From Streptomyces sp. NBC_01260 (GTDB lineage: Bacteria; Actinomycetota; Actinomycetes; Streptomycetales; Streptomycetaceae), in contig NZ_CP108464.1 in the NCBI RefSeq assembly GCF_036226405.1, positions 8,370,001-8,434,000 of the forward strand: a DNA stretch of 64,000 nt. Direction: 5' to 3'. The notes beneath the pieces are model-generated. The model saw nothing but the letters and a program-made list of their open reading frames with translations. It ran no database searches and was not told the DNA's origin. Each line of letters opens with the position of its first letter. Position 1 is the stretch's first letter. This document shows, piece after piece, positions 1-8,107 of this stretch. A program made the translations under genes and the position numbers.

Positions 1-116
1 TACAGCGTGACGTCCGGGGCGAAGAAGGGGGCGAGGAGGCCGAAGGAGGCCTCGCCGGGACCGCCGGCCGCCAGGTACTCGGCCTCGGCCGCGTACATGC
101 CGGTGAGAACGGTCAT
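1..116 (-). CDS. SnoaL/NTF2-like protein, N-terminal part (cut by window edge)
   Basis: The minus-strand frame opens with ATG at 116 and runs off the left edge, giving 38 residues that begin MTVLTGMYAAEAEYLAAGG. An alpha-helical start followed by an acidic loop and 'FFAPDVTL' is the usual opening of SnoaL/NTF2-fold proteins, in which the first helices precede the small alpha+beta barrel. These proteins act as small cyclases, hydrolases or ligand-binding proteins, and the substrate cannot be inferred from this piece. Only the N-terminus is present, so the family call is tentative. Confidence 0.5.
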   Translation of the reverse strand, partial: MTVLTGMYAAEAEYLAAGGPGEASFGLLAPFFAPDVTL

Positions 117-210
117 TGAGTCCGTAGCTGATGACTTCGTCATGCCGCCAGCATGATCACCGCAGTCCGGCCGTGTCCGGCGGCAAACAGACATCGTTGT
201 CGAACGGCAG

Positions 211-780
211 TTACTCGTGCGGTTCCCGCCCGGACCGGTCGCCCGCCACCAGCTGCCGTGCGGCAGCCGCATGACGTATGCCCGCCGGGTAGGGCAACGC
301 CCGCACCAGCTTCTCGGCCCGGTCCAGGGCCTCCCGCGCGGCGTCGTCGTCCGCGAGCCGGAACAGGGACACCGCGAGGGCGATCCGTGCGTCCGGCTCG
401 GCGATGCGCTCACCGGTCCGTCCGGCCCGTTCGGCCTCCGCGTGCGTGAGCCGCCGCGTCGATTCGGCGTGTCCCGCCCGGAGTTGCCCCAGGCCACAGC
501 ACCGGGGCCTCCTGGGCGAAGCCGTCCACCGCGCGGAGCGCCTCGCCCGGAAGGCCGGTACGCGGGGCGAGTCGGCGCGGGCCGTGCGTACTTCATGGCA
601 GGCCTGCCGGTCCATCATCCCCGCCGCGGACCTCGGCCCGGTCCAGGAGGGCCGCGGCGTTCGAGGGAGCCCCAGTGCGTATCCGGACCAGGGCCGGCGT
701 CGCCAGGCTGTACGGCAGACACCATGCGTCGTCCGGCTCGGCGATCGCCACCGCTGACCGATCGGCAGGCCGGTTGACGG
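211..780 (-). pseudogene. Decayed TPR-containing regulator remnant
   Basis: Minus-strand coding-like stretches lie here in different frames. One, ending at 211, reads ARIALAVSLFRLADDDAARE then ALDRAEKLVRALPYPAG, with the alternating Ala/Leu/Arg pattern of tetratricopeptide helices. Another, at about 595-770, reads PDDAWCLPYSLATPALVRIR and then a similar AALLDRAEV helix. Together they resemble the C-terminal TPR array of a Streptomyces helix-turn-helix/TPR regulator with at least one frameshift and a missing front. No start codon or DNA-binding domain is left. The parent family is inferred from the helix pattern only. Confidence 0.4.
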
Positions 781-987
781 TGAGTGCTGTGGCCGCCCAT
801 GCGGCGGTTCTGCGCCGGGGCGATCGGGACAGGTGCATCGGGATGCTCCTCCAGGAACGGTACGGAGGAGCCCGGACGCCAGAAGAGCAGCATGGCCCCG
901 TTCGGGTCCCTGTCGAGACTCCGCATCCGCATGGGTGCCCTGAATGGCCCAGCCCTGCTCGCGCCCGCGCGCCGCAGGCCGTTCCCT

Positions 988-1035
988 GACAGACAGACAG
1001 ACAGACAGACAGACGAGCCGGACCGGACCGGACCG
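988..1035 (+). repeat. GACA tetranucleotide run followed by GACCG pentanucleotide run
   Basis: Positions 988-1014 are nearly seven perfect copies of GACA, and after six bases 1021-1035 are three copies of GACCG. Both lie within 65 bases upstream of the GTG start of the membrane protein gene at 1051. Simple repeats with 4- and 5-base units are unusual in GC-rich actinomycete DNA. They can change length by slippage, altering the spacing of a leader or promoter. Confidence 0.9.
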
Positions 1036-1050
1036 GGCAGGGGAGCAAGG

Positions 1051-2373
1051 GTGGAGGACGGAAGGGCACGGGAGGATGACGGCTCCGGGCAGTCCGAGCA
1101 GTCCGAACTCGAAGGTCTGCGCACGCGGGTGACAGCCCTTGAACGCGGAGTGGCACGGTCGCCCCGGCACCGCGGCCGGTCCTTCCTCGCCGCGCTGCTG
1201 ATCACGGTCGGATGCCTGCTCACACCCCTCTCCGTCGTCGCCGCCTGGGCGGCCGACGAGGTGGGGGACACCAGCCGCTACGTGGACACGGTCGGACCCC
1301 TGGCCTCCGACGCCGATGTCCAGGACGCCGTGGCCGGACGGGTGACCGACGCGCTCATGACCCGGATCGACCTCTCCACCCTGCTCGCCGACGTGGCGCC
1401 CGCGGACCGGCCGCGCCTGGAGAAGGCCCTGGGGCGGCTGGGTGACTCACTGGAGGCCGCGGTCCGCAGCTTCGTGCACGACAAGGCGAGCGCGGTCGCC
1501 GCCTCGGACGAGTTCAAGAAGATCTGGACCGAGGCCAACCGCCGGGCGCACAGCGCCGTGGTCAAGGCTCTGACCGGAAAGGGCGGCGGGGCGCTCACGC
1601 TGACGAACGACGCGGTCACCCTCGACCTCGGCCCGGTCGTCGAACGCGTCGAGCAGCGTCTGGTCGACGCCGGGATGACGGTCGCCGGGCGGATCCCCGA
1701 GATCCACACCGACATCACGCTCGTCAGGTCCGATGACATCGGCAAGGTCAAGACGTACATGCGGGTCCTGCAGTTCCTGGGCAACTGGCTGCCGGTCATC
1801 GCCCTCGTCCTGATCGCCGCCGGTGTGCTGCTCGCGGTGCGGCGACGGCGGGCCCTGGTCGCGGGATGTCTCGGCGCCGCCGTCGCCGCCGGTGTCCTCG
1901 GCATCGGGCTGCGCATCTTCCGGGGGTTCTACCTGGACGCGCTGCCGGCCGACGTCTCCCAGGGCGCGGCGGGCGCGGTCTACGACGCCCTGACCCACTT
2001 CCTGCAGACCACGGTCCGGATGGTCGTCGCACTCGGCGTCGTCATCGCCCTGGCGGCCTGGCTCACCGGTCCGGGCCGACGCGCCGGACTCGTACGGCGG
2101 CTATGGGTCTCCGGCATCGCGGCGGTGCGTTCCACCGCCGACGGTGCCGGACTGCGCACCGGGCCGGTGGGGCCCTTCGTGCGCCGCTTCCGCACCTGGA
2201 TCACCTGGGTGCTGGTGGCCGTCTCGCTGCTGGTCTACCTGCTGTGGTCGTACCCCACGGGCTGGGTGGTTGTCGGGCTCGCGCTGTGCCTGCTGTTCCT
2301 CATGGCCGTGGTGGAGTTCCTGGCGGCCCGGCCGGCCACGGGGGACCGGGAACCGGTGGCGCCTCCTGTCTGA
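1051..2373 (+). CDS. Multi-pass membrane protein with large extracytoplasmic domain
   Basis: The 440-residue product begins at GTG 1051, chosen because GGGGAG lies six bases upstream; longer versions of the frame run through the simple repeats. A short acidic cytoplasmic N-terminus precedes a first membrane segment near residues 45-67. Then comes about 170 mostly hydrophilic, helical residues predicted outside the membrane (including a DTSRYVDTVGPLA motif), followed by five further segments to the C-terminus. The architecture and the RYVDTV opening are typical of an actinomycete family of conserved integral membrane proteins without assigned function. No enzyme motif is visible. The gene stands alone. 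Confidence 0.8.
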   Translation: MEDGRAREDDGSGQSEQSELEGLRTRVTALERGVARSPRHRGRSFLAALLITVGCLLTPLSVVAAWAADEVGDTSRYVDTVGPLASDADVQDAVAGRVTDALMTRIDLSTLLADVAPADRPRLEKALGRLGDSLEAAVRSFVHDKASAVAASDEFKKIWTEANRRAHSAVVKALTGKGGGALTLTNDAVTLDLGPVVERVEQRLVDAGMTVAGRIPEIHTDITLVRSDDIGKVKTYMRVLQFLGNWLPVIALVLIAAGVLLAVRRRRALVAGCLGAAVAAGVLGIGLRIFRGFYLDALPADVSQGAAGAVYDALTHFLQTTVRMVVALGVVIALAAWLTGPGRRAGLVRRLWVSGIAAVRSTADGAGLRTGPVGPFVRRFRTWITWVLVAVSLLVYLLWSYPTGWVVVGLALCLLFLMAVVEFLAARPATGDREPVAPPV

Positions 2374-2690
2374 CCGGCCGCCGCCACCCCGAAGGTGATC
2401 TCGGACATGTTGTTCGGTGCCTCGCCGGTCAGACGCAGCACATTGGTCCGCCCCTCGACGATCGAGACATGGACGTCCGTGCCGGCAGCGATGTCCGCCT
2501 GATCGGGGAGCGGATCGCCTGCGTCGTCGCGCAGGACGACGTCGCTCCCGCAGCCCGCGATGGCGTCCGACCGGTCCCGGAAGGCCCCGAAGAGCCCGTC
2601 CGGGTCGGGCAGCCCCGTGGTGTCCGTGACCGAGGCGACGGGCCGTCGGGTGGTCGTCACCCGACGGCGACCGACGACAACGCCGCGAGG
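2374..2690 (-). pseudogene. Unidentified coding-like remnant downstream of the membrane gene
   Basis: This 363-base gap contains minus-strand coding-like sequence. The most protein-like part, about 2395-2660, includes TTGLPDPDGLFGAFRDRSD, a CGSDVVLRDDAGDPLPDQAD stretch and VHVSIVEGRTNVLRLTG, with plausible third-position GC bias. It has no convincing start or ribosome site and its frame runs antisense into the membrane gene before meeting a stop. It may be the end of a lost secreted or ligand-binding protein. I do not recognise the family. Confidence 0.3.
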
Positions 2691-2736
2691 TGCGGCACCA
2701 GACCCCGCGAGCCCAGCATGATCCAAACGAAAGACC

Positions 2737-3939
2737 CTAGCTCTGCGGGACGTCCTTGACGAAGACGATCCCGTCGACTCGGGCCAGATGGGCCGGGTCG
2801 AGCGGGGCATAGCCGTAGTAGGGGGACACGCGGGGTTCGGGCCGCGTGTCGCCGAGGGCGATGGCCAGCCGGGGAGCGTCGACGACGCAGCGGTCCTCGG
2901 GGAGCGCGTACAGGAGCCCCTCGACGGTGTCCGGTGCCGGGGTGTCCACTCCCTGGTGCCGGATCGTGCCGAGGACCGTGGCCACGAAGGCATACTCCGC
3001 ACCCAGGTGTGCGCTCACGTGCGCGCCGGCGCTCCACCACTCCAGCGGCAGGCCGCCCATCCGCGTCGTGCTCTTGTCCCGCTGAAGGTGCCCGTTGTGG
3101 GCGTGGACCAGCGCCGGGCCCCGTTCGGCGATGGCGAGCAGGTTGGCGGCCATCATCGAGTCCCGCAGGCTCACCAGCCATGTCATGCGGCTCGGCGAAG
3201 TGTCGGCCATCCGGAAGTGGTACCGCAGCAGCCCGGTGGCGGTGCGCCCGTACAGGCGCGCCCGGTCCCAGTCGTCCCACGAGGTCGCGGTGATCAGGTG
3301 TGGCGTCTGCGCGTCGAGCAGGGCCACCAGATCGTCGGCGAGCAGCCGCAGCTCCCCGGCCTCTTCCGACTGCCCCACGGACTGGGTCGGGTCCATCATC
3401 GCGGCGGGATTGGTCCACCGGTCGTCGGTGCCGAGCAGGCGGTCGAGCGTTTCCGCGGTGCAGGGGAGCAGGCCCGCGTCCACCTGGGCCGAGAGATAGC
3501 CGTGGAGCGCGGTAAGAGCGGGCCGGGGGCTCGCGGCGCCGGTGATCTCCAGCGGGCCGTCGAAACCGGCGAAGCGGATCCGCTCGGACGCGGGGCGGCC
3601 GTCGTTGTGGGCGCGCATCCAGCGCACGAGCTCGCGGTTGGCCGCTGAGGCACCCCAGCCGTGGCTGAACCCGTGCTCCATGACCTGGTCGAGAGTGCCT
3701 GTGCCGGAAGTGACGTAGCCATCCACGACCAGGCCCATCAGACAGTCGCTCTCGATCGCGATCGTCCGGTAGCCCTCCTGCTCGACGAGCTGGCGGAAGA
3801 GCTCGTTGCGCACGTCGAGCAGAGCGTCCTCGCCGTGGGTGGGCTCGCCCAGAGCGAGCAGCCGCGGCCGGGCCGGGAGCAGTTTCATGACGGCGGAGGC
3901 CTCGACGGCATGGGCGATGTCCTTGATTTCAGTAGCCAT
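2737..3939 (-). CDS. Erythromycin esterase family protein
   Basis: This 400-residue protein starts at ATG 3939 with GAAGG just upstream. It carries the family's landmark motifs: LLALGEPTHGEDALL near residue 28 (the GE-x-x-HG active-site loop), AIESDC after it, and VHAHNGHLQR near residue 280 (the second catalytic His loop). Family members hydrolyse ester bonds, classically the macrolide lactone. Many chromosomal Streptomyces homologues have unknown substrates, so macrolide inactivation is possible but not shown. It is divergent from a MerR-type regulator, with a perfect palindrome at 3943-3960 touching its start, which suggests inducible control. Confidence 0.85.
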   Translation of the reverse strand: MATEIKDIAHAVEASAVMKLLPARPRLLALGEPTHGEDALLDVRNELFRQLVEQEGYRTIAIESDCLMGLVVDGYVTSGTGTLDQVMEHGFSHGWGASAANRELVRWMRAHNDGRPASERIRFAGFDGPLEITGAASPRPALTALHGYLSAQVDAGLLPCTAETLDRLLGTDDRWTNPAAMMDPTQSVGQSEEAGELRLLADDLVALLDAQTPHLITATSWDDWDRARLYGRTATGLLRYHFRMADTSPSRMTWLVSLRDSMMAANLLAIAERGPALVHAHNGHLQRDKSTTRMGGLPLEWWSAGAHVSAHLGAEYAFVATVLGTIRHQGVDTPAPDTVEGLLYALPEDRCVVDAPRLAIALGDTRPEPRVSPYYGYAPLDPAHLARVDGIVFVKDVPQS

Positions 3940-3942
3940 GCC

Positions 3943-3960
3943 TTCAACGGTATCGTTGAA
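3943..3960. promoter_or_regulatory. Palindromic operator between the esterase and merR genes
   Basis: TTCAACG-GTAT-CGTTGAA is a perfect inverted repeat with 7-base arms and a 4-base centre. It begins four bases upstream of the esterase start codon and lies 38 bases before the regulator start. MerR-family activators bind such dyads between promoter elements of the gene they control. The assignment to the adjacent regulator is inferred from position. Confidence 0.6.
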
Positions 3961-3997
3961 CCCTCGATTGAGACTTTCCCGCGATACTGGCAGGACG

Positions 3998-4783
3998 ATG
4001 AGACGAAACCTTCAAAACGGTGAACGGCTCAGGCCGGTTGATCTGGCGCGCGGGCACGGTCTGTCCACCCAGGCGATCAGGAACTACGAAGAGGCCGGCA
4101 TCCTTCCGGCCGCCGGCCGCTCACCCCACGGATACCGCACCTACACCCCGCTGCACGCGGGTGCCCTGCGCGCATTTCTCGCCCTGGTGCCCGGCCACGG
4201 CCACCGGACGGCGACGTCGATCATGCGCGCGGTGAACGAGGGCGCGGCCGATGAGGCGTTCCACCTCATCGACGAGAGCCACGCCCAGCTCCACGACGAC
4301 CGCCGGACCCTCCAGGCTGTGGAGAGCGCCCTCCGTGACCTGGAGCCCACCACGGCGTCCGGGGCCGGTGCGGGCTCGGACGCCGCCGCGACCCCCGGGC
4401 CCGGTGGCACGTTCATCGGGCCGCTCGCGGGGAAGCTCGGAATCCGGCCCGCGACGCTGCGCAAATGGGAGGGCGCCGGGCTCGTGAGCCCGGGCCGCGA
4501 CCCGCTGACCGGCTACCGCGTCTACGACGAGGCCGACGTACGCGATGCCCGGCTGGCCCACCAACTGAGGCGGGGCGGCTATCTGCTGGAGCAGATCGCC
4601 CCGCTGATCGCCCAGGTGCGGGCGGCCGGCGGGCTGGAGCCGCTGGAGGCCGCACTGGGCGACTGGCGCGGCCGGCTGTCCGCCCGCGGGCGGGCGATGC
4701 TGACCGGGGCCGCAGAGTTGGAGGCGTACCTCCATCAGCGCGATGCCGCTTCGGCCGCCGGTGTCGGCCCGGTCCTGGACTGA
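3998..4783 (+). CDS. MerR-family regulator with two HTH_MerR domains
   Basis: The start is ATG 3998, giving 261 residues. Residues about 10-60 (PVDLARGHGLSTQAIRNYEE then a GYRTY wing) form a winged MerR helix-turn-helix. A second copy lies at about 145-200 (GPLAGKLGIRPATLRKWE then GYRVYDEADVRDARLAHQ). The tandem arrangement matches the TioE-like two-domain regulators of streptomycetes, which often sit beside resistance or detoxification genes. No metal-binding Cys cluster is visible, so an organic effector is more likely. It is divergently transcribed from the esterase and probably controls it through the palindrome at 3943-3960. Confidence 0.85.
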   Translation: MRRNLQNGERLRPVDLARGHGLSTQAIRNYEEAGILPAAGRSPHGYRTYTPLHAGALRAFLALVPGHGHRTATSIMRAVNEGAADEAFHLIDESHAQLHDDRRTLQAVESALRDLEPTTASGAGAGSDAAATPGPGGTFIGPLAGKLGIRPATLRKWEGAGLVSPGRDPLTGYRVYDEADVRDARLAHQLRRGGYLLEQIAPLIAQVRAAGGLEPLEAALGDWRGRLSARGRAMLTGAAELEAYLHQRDAASAAGVGPVLD

Positions 4784-4918
4784 GCCCCGCCCCTCACCGC
4801 ACGCGAGATGAGACGGCCGCGCACCCTCCGAGCCGTCCAGGAGACCGGGCGCGACAGAGGAGTTGCGCGAGGCGGACATGAGCCGGAGAAGCCGCTGAGG
4901 CCGGAGCAGTCGTCGGAG

Positions 4919-6013
4919 TCAGGGGAGTGCGGCTCCGTCACCTCCCTCGCTGTGGCTGAGCCACGTCACGGGGTCCCTGGCGGGCGGCTGCGGGTAGAAC
5001 CGCCGGGCCCAGCGCCGGAACGGGCCGATCGGGCCGTCTCCGGCGGCCAGCCGAGGAGGTTGCTGGTACTGCTTGTGATGCCAGATCGGGAAGTCGGCCG
5101 CCGTGAACTCGCAGCTGGAGCGGAAGATGACCCGGTCCAGAAGCCGAGCAGCAGTGCGGCTGACCGCCCGCGCGAGCGGCGGCGGCAGCCGGCCCGGCTC
5201 GGTGAAGGCGATGCGGTTCAACTGCCGGAACTGCATCCGGTTGGGCGCGATCGCCGTCGGCATCACCATCGTGCACATCCGCAGCCCGAAGCGGGGCGTG
5301 TGCACGTCGGCGTGCAGGCAACCGAGCCCGTATCCGTCCACCTCCACATCGACGGTGAAGCTGCCCACGAGCGGCGCCGTCTCATGGGCTCGCACAGAGA
5401 CGTGGAACGCGTCGTCGTGGTACACCACCGGCCCGCCGATCTCGGCCTTGACCCAGCCGTGCAGGGTGGCGAAGTGCCCCAGGTCCACCGAGTTCTCGAT
5501 GACCTCCTGGACGTTCCCGGCCAGCTCCCAGGCGGCCGTGCGGGCGGGCCGGTGGCCGATCTCGTGCCAGCGGGGGACCCACCAGTCCGGAGCACGGCCG
5601 TCGTGGTGACGCCAGACGAAGACGGCGCCATTGACCTCGTGCACGGGCAGTTGCGTCAACGGGGAACGCGGCGGCGGCGTGCCGTATCCCGTGCGCACGC
5701 ACGCACCGTCGGGGCCGAACGCGAAGAAGTGGAAGGGGCACGTGAGCTCGTCCCCGTCCACCGTCGCCAGGCCGAGATGGGCACCGAGGTGCGGGCAGTA
5801 CGGGCGGACGGCCCGGAGCGCTCCGCTGCCCAGCCGGTACAGCACGACGTCCTGGCCCGCCAGCGGCCGGGTCAGCACGGTGCCCGGCCGCAGCTCGTGC
5901 GAGAACGCCAGTGCGGACCAGCCGCTCGGGTATGGCAGGGCCGGCGCACCAGCGGCGTCCGCCGGGGTCGGACCCTCACTGATGGCGCGCCCGTATTCGG
6001 GTGACACTTCCAC
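4919..6013 (-). CDS. Rieske non-haem iron oxygenase
   Basis: This 364-residue protein uses GTG 6013 (GGGGA upstream). The Rieske [2Fe-2S] ligands appear as CPHLGAHLG (Cys-x-His) near residue 73 and CPFHFFAF (Cys-x-x-His) near 92. The mononuclear iron site is ENSVDLGHFATLHG near residue 175, with the spaced His and acidic ligands. The fold and the C-terminal part rich in aromatic residues resemble the KshA/DAF-36 group that hydroxylates steroids or similar bulky lipids using electrons from a separate reductase. No reductase gene is adjacent and the substrate is unknown. The next gene rightwards is a remnant, so any original operon may have been lost. Confidence 0.85.
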   Translation of the reverse strand: MEVSPEYGRAISEGPTPADAAGAPALPYPSGWSALAFSHELRPGTVLTRPLAGQDVVLYRLGSGALRAVRPYCPHLGAHLGLATVDGDELTCPFHFFAFGPDGACVRTGYGTPPPRSPLTQLPVHEVNGAVFVWRHHDGRAPDWWVPRWHEIGHRPARTAAWELAGNVQEVIENSVDLGHFATLHGWVKAEIGGPVVYHDDAFHVSVRAHETAPLVGSFTVDVEVDGYGLGCLHADVHTPRFGLRMCTMVMPTAIAPNRMQFRQLNRIAFTEPGRLPPPLARAVSRTAARLLDRVIFRSSCEFTAADFPIWHHKQYQQPPRLAAGDGPIGPFRRWARRFYPQPPARDPVTWLSHSEGGDGAALP

Positions 6014-6127
6014 GACTTCCCCTTCTACGATCCGTCGCCCGGAGGCTGCCCAGACCGCCGCGCGATTCCCTCAACCCATCCCACGCCACCCGAACGGAGG
6101 TGCATGCGAGCCAAGTTGACGTCGCAT

Positions 6128-6240
6128 GCGTGCATGTGCCGAGCCGCGCTCACCGCGGACGGTGCGGGCCGCGGCGGCCAGGTTCGCCAGGGACGCTGCG
6201 GTCTCGGGCCGGGCCCGGGTCTTCAGACCGCAGTCGGGGG
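6128..6240 (-). pseudogene. metE: C-terminal remnant of cobalamin-independent methionine synthase
   Basis: The minus strand reads SPDCGLKTRARPETAASLAN followed by LAAAARTVRGER. This matches the end of MetE, whose last zinc-site cysteine sits in the conserved (N)PDCGLKTR motif before the final helix. Only about 35 residues remain. The front is replaced by an IS3 transposase fragment, joined near 6240 with a one-base frame offset. MetE itself transfers a methyl group from methyltetrahydrofolate to homocysteine; this piece cannot be active. Confidence 0.6.
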
Positions 6241-6715
6241 ATCCACAGCCGGTTCGGCCCCTCGGCGGTGAAGTCCCGGTTGACGAGGTCCGGGGCGAGT
6301 GTGGCTTGGGATCGCGACGCGTGAAACCCTTGTGGCGCGGGCTGAGACCCGCCAGAACGGCCTCGCGCATCAACCGCTCGACCCGTTTGCGGCTCACGTG
6401 GACGCCCTCGCGTTTCAGCATGGCGTGCACGCGCCGTGACCCGTGGACGCCATCGGACCCGGTGTGGATCTCCTTGATCTGCTCGGTCAGTTCAACGTCG
6501 CGACGCCGCCGCTCGCAGGGTTCCTTCTCGGCGTGGCGCCAGCGGTAGTAGGCGGAGGGGGCGATGGAGAGTTCCCGAAGTACGCACTCGACTCCCAGGT
6601 ACGGATGCTCGTCGAGGAGCGCGGCTACCTGGGCCGGGTCGGGTCGAGCTGCGCCGCGAAAAACACCGAGGCCGTCCGCAGTACGTCGTTCGCCCGCTTG
6701 AGCCCGCGGGTCCCC
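6241..6715 (-). mobile_element. Truncated IS3-family element (orfA tail and orfB head)
   Basis: Minus-strand protein pieces read LKRANDVLRTASVFFAAQLD (the standard OrfA leucine-zipper end), then in a second frame LSIAPSAYYRWRHAEKEP, DGVHGSRRVHAMLKREGVHV and VERLMREAVLAGLSP (the OrfB helix-turn-helix leader). The sequence continues to RDFTAEGPNRLW, the start of the DDE integrase core. All DDE residues are missing because the element is cut at about 6240 and joined to the metE-like tail. No terminal inverted repeats were found. The orfA piece begins only about 20 bases after the PPTase stop. Confidence 0.75.
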
Positions 6716-6728
6716 GAAGGCGCGACGG

Positions 6729-7403
6729 CTACCGGTGCGCCGTCCGCCGCAGGGCGATCGCGGTGACAAGTACGCCCTGGCGGGAGAGCCACCGGCCGTT
6801 GAATCCTTCGATGCGTCGCCCGTCGACGGTGGGGCCTTGGACGAGCAGTTGCGCGGAGAAGGTGCCGTCGTCGGGGTCGATGCGCAGGTCGGCTTCGGTG
6901 AAGTCGAGTCCGCGCTCGGTGAGCGGGAACCAGATCTTGAACACTGCTTCCTTGGCGCTGAACAGCAATCGGTCCCAGCAGACTTCGGGAGAGTGTTGCG
7001 TCAACGCGTGGACCCGCGCCCGCTCCTGGGGCAGCGAGACGAACTCCAGCAGGTCTTCTGTCAGGGGAAGGTTGGGCTCGGCGTCGATGCCGATTCCCAC
7101 GAACGCAAAGGAGCGGCCCATGGCGGCGGCCCGGAACCCGGGACAATGGGTCAAGCTGCCGACGATGCCGTCGGGCCACAGGGGTTCGCCGCGCTCACCC
7201 GACAGCACAGGCGCCGGCGGCACGCCCAGTTCGCGCATGGCGCGGCGCGCGCACATGCGGACGTTCGCGTATTCCTGCCGGCGCTTGGGCCGGGCGCTCG
7301 CGACGGCGGCGGCCTCCTGTGGGTACAGGGCGGTCAGCGCCGCGTCGTAGTCAACGAACGTGCTGCCCGTGCCGATGGGGGAGGGTAATATCTCAGCGAT
7401 CAC
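6729..7403 (-). CDS. 4'-phosphopantetheinyl transferase (EntD/Sfp type)
   Basis: This 224-residue protein starts at GTG 7403. It has the family signatures GSLTHCPG near residue 83, GIGIDAEPNLPL near 102 (magnesium-binding Asp) and FSAKEAVFKIWFP near 150 (WxxKEAxxK-like). Enzymes of this type move phosphopantetheine from CoA onto the serine of carrier proteins in polyketide or peptide synthases. It appears intact and may still serve carrier proteins elsewhere in the genome. The neighbouring polyketide genes it once accompanied are fragments. An IS3 remnant begins about 20 bases after its stop. Confidence 0.88.
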   Translation of the reverse strand: MIAEILPSPIGTGSTFVDYDAALTALYPQEAAAVASARPKRRQEYANVRMCARRAMRELGVPPAPVLSGERGEPLWPDGIVGSLTHCPGFRAAAMGRSFAFVGIGIDAEPNLPLTEDLLEFVSLPQERARVHALTQHSPEVCWDRLLFSAKEAVFKIWFPLTERGLDFTEADLRIDPDDGTFSAQLLVQGPTVDGRRIEGFNGRWLSRQGVLVTAIALRRTAHR

Positions 7404-7458
7404 GACAGCACCCCTTGTTCACGCCCTCGCTCCCGAGCTTTCGTCCCATGCGCCGCGC

Positions 7459-7614
7459 TCACCGCGATCGGGCGAGCCTGAAGCCGAGGTCCTCGGCGGC
7501 AACCTCGACCGTCCAGTCCGTCATCGTGCCCTCGTCCCGCAGCACGATCTCTCCAGCGGGCAGGTCGATCATGGGATCGGCGGCCAACCGGCGCAGCGTT
7601 GCTCCACGCTTCAT
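7459..7614 (-). pseudogene. N-terminal remnant of a formylglycine-generating-enzyme-like protein
   Basis: ATG 7614 to TGA 7459 encodes 51 residues. The segment MIDLPAGEIVLRDEGTMTD followed by WTVEV and then GFRLARSR resembles the start of FGE/SUMF1-domain proteins, in which a 'LPGGE-x-x-L-R-D' strand leads to 'F-x-L-(A/G)-x-(Y/T)-PVT'. The remaining 200-plus residues are absent. It lies directly upstream of the PPTase gene on the same strand. It could instead be a free-standing small peptide; the truncation reading is preferred because the open frame ends just where the conserved domain should continue. Confidence 0.35.
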
Positions 7615-7786
7615 CGCCGCCCTACTCCTCCACTTCGGGTCGTGTCCTCAACGTGCGATTACCGTCAAGGCACCCGCAGGAGTCATCAGGGACTCCCGGT
7701 CTGTTCAGCCGGACAACGGTGCGAGCGGGCCGGCGCTTTGCGCCGCGTTCGTCTTACAGGCGCAGGGTGACCGGGCCGGCTACTCC

Positions 7787-7829
7787 CGGGTGTTCCCCGG
7801 TGCGGGATACCCGCACCGGGGAACACCCG
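7787..7829. terminator. Long perfect hairpin after the P450 remnant
   Basis: A 20-base stem (7787-7806 against 7810-7829, starting CGGGTGTTCCCC) with a 3-base loop ATA is perfectly complementary. It lies five bases beyond the stop of the minus-strand P450 piece. There is no T-tract, as is common for actinomycete terminators. The perfect, long arms make a bidirectional terminator likely. Confidence 0.75.
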
Positions 7830-7833
7830 CTGC

Positions 7834-8100
7834 TCAGCCCTGTCCGGCGCTGAGCGACACCGGCAGAGACCTCAGCCCGCGCAGCGCTGTCCCCGGCTGC
7901 CAACGGAGCTCCGCCGGGTCGGCGGCCAACCGGATGTGCGGGAAGCGCTCGATGAGGCGGTCGAAGGCGATCTGCGCCTCCAGCCGGGCCAGTTGCGCTC
8001 CGACGCAGTAGTGGATGCCGTGTCCGAAGGACAGGCTGGCGCCAATCCCGCCTCGGCAGCACAGGGAGATCAAGTCAGGACGGTGCGGGTGGCCGATTCC
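7834..8100 (-). pseudogene. Cytochrome P450 C-terminal remnant
   Basis: The minus strand encodes about 80 residues containing the haem-ligand loop ASLSFGHGIHYCVGAQLARL, with the axial cysteine, then EAQIAFDRLIERFPHIRLA and a normal P450 tail WQPGTALRGLRSLPV ending at 7834. Everything before the haem loop (I-helix, ExxR) is missing. The upstream edge abuts, in the opposite orientation, the HMG-CoA-synthase-like fragment at about 8105. It is likely a tailoring oxidase of the lost polyketide pathway. Confidence 0.75.
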
Positions 8101-8107
8101 GGCCAAC

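Noticed and set aside
784..1050. Upstream extension of the membrane protein to 784
   Set aside because: The extension passes through the simple repeats, has no ribosome site and adds an Arg/Pro-rich stretch; GTG 1051 has GGGGAG at the right distance.
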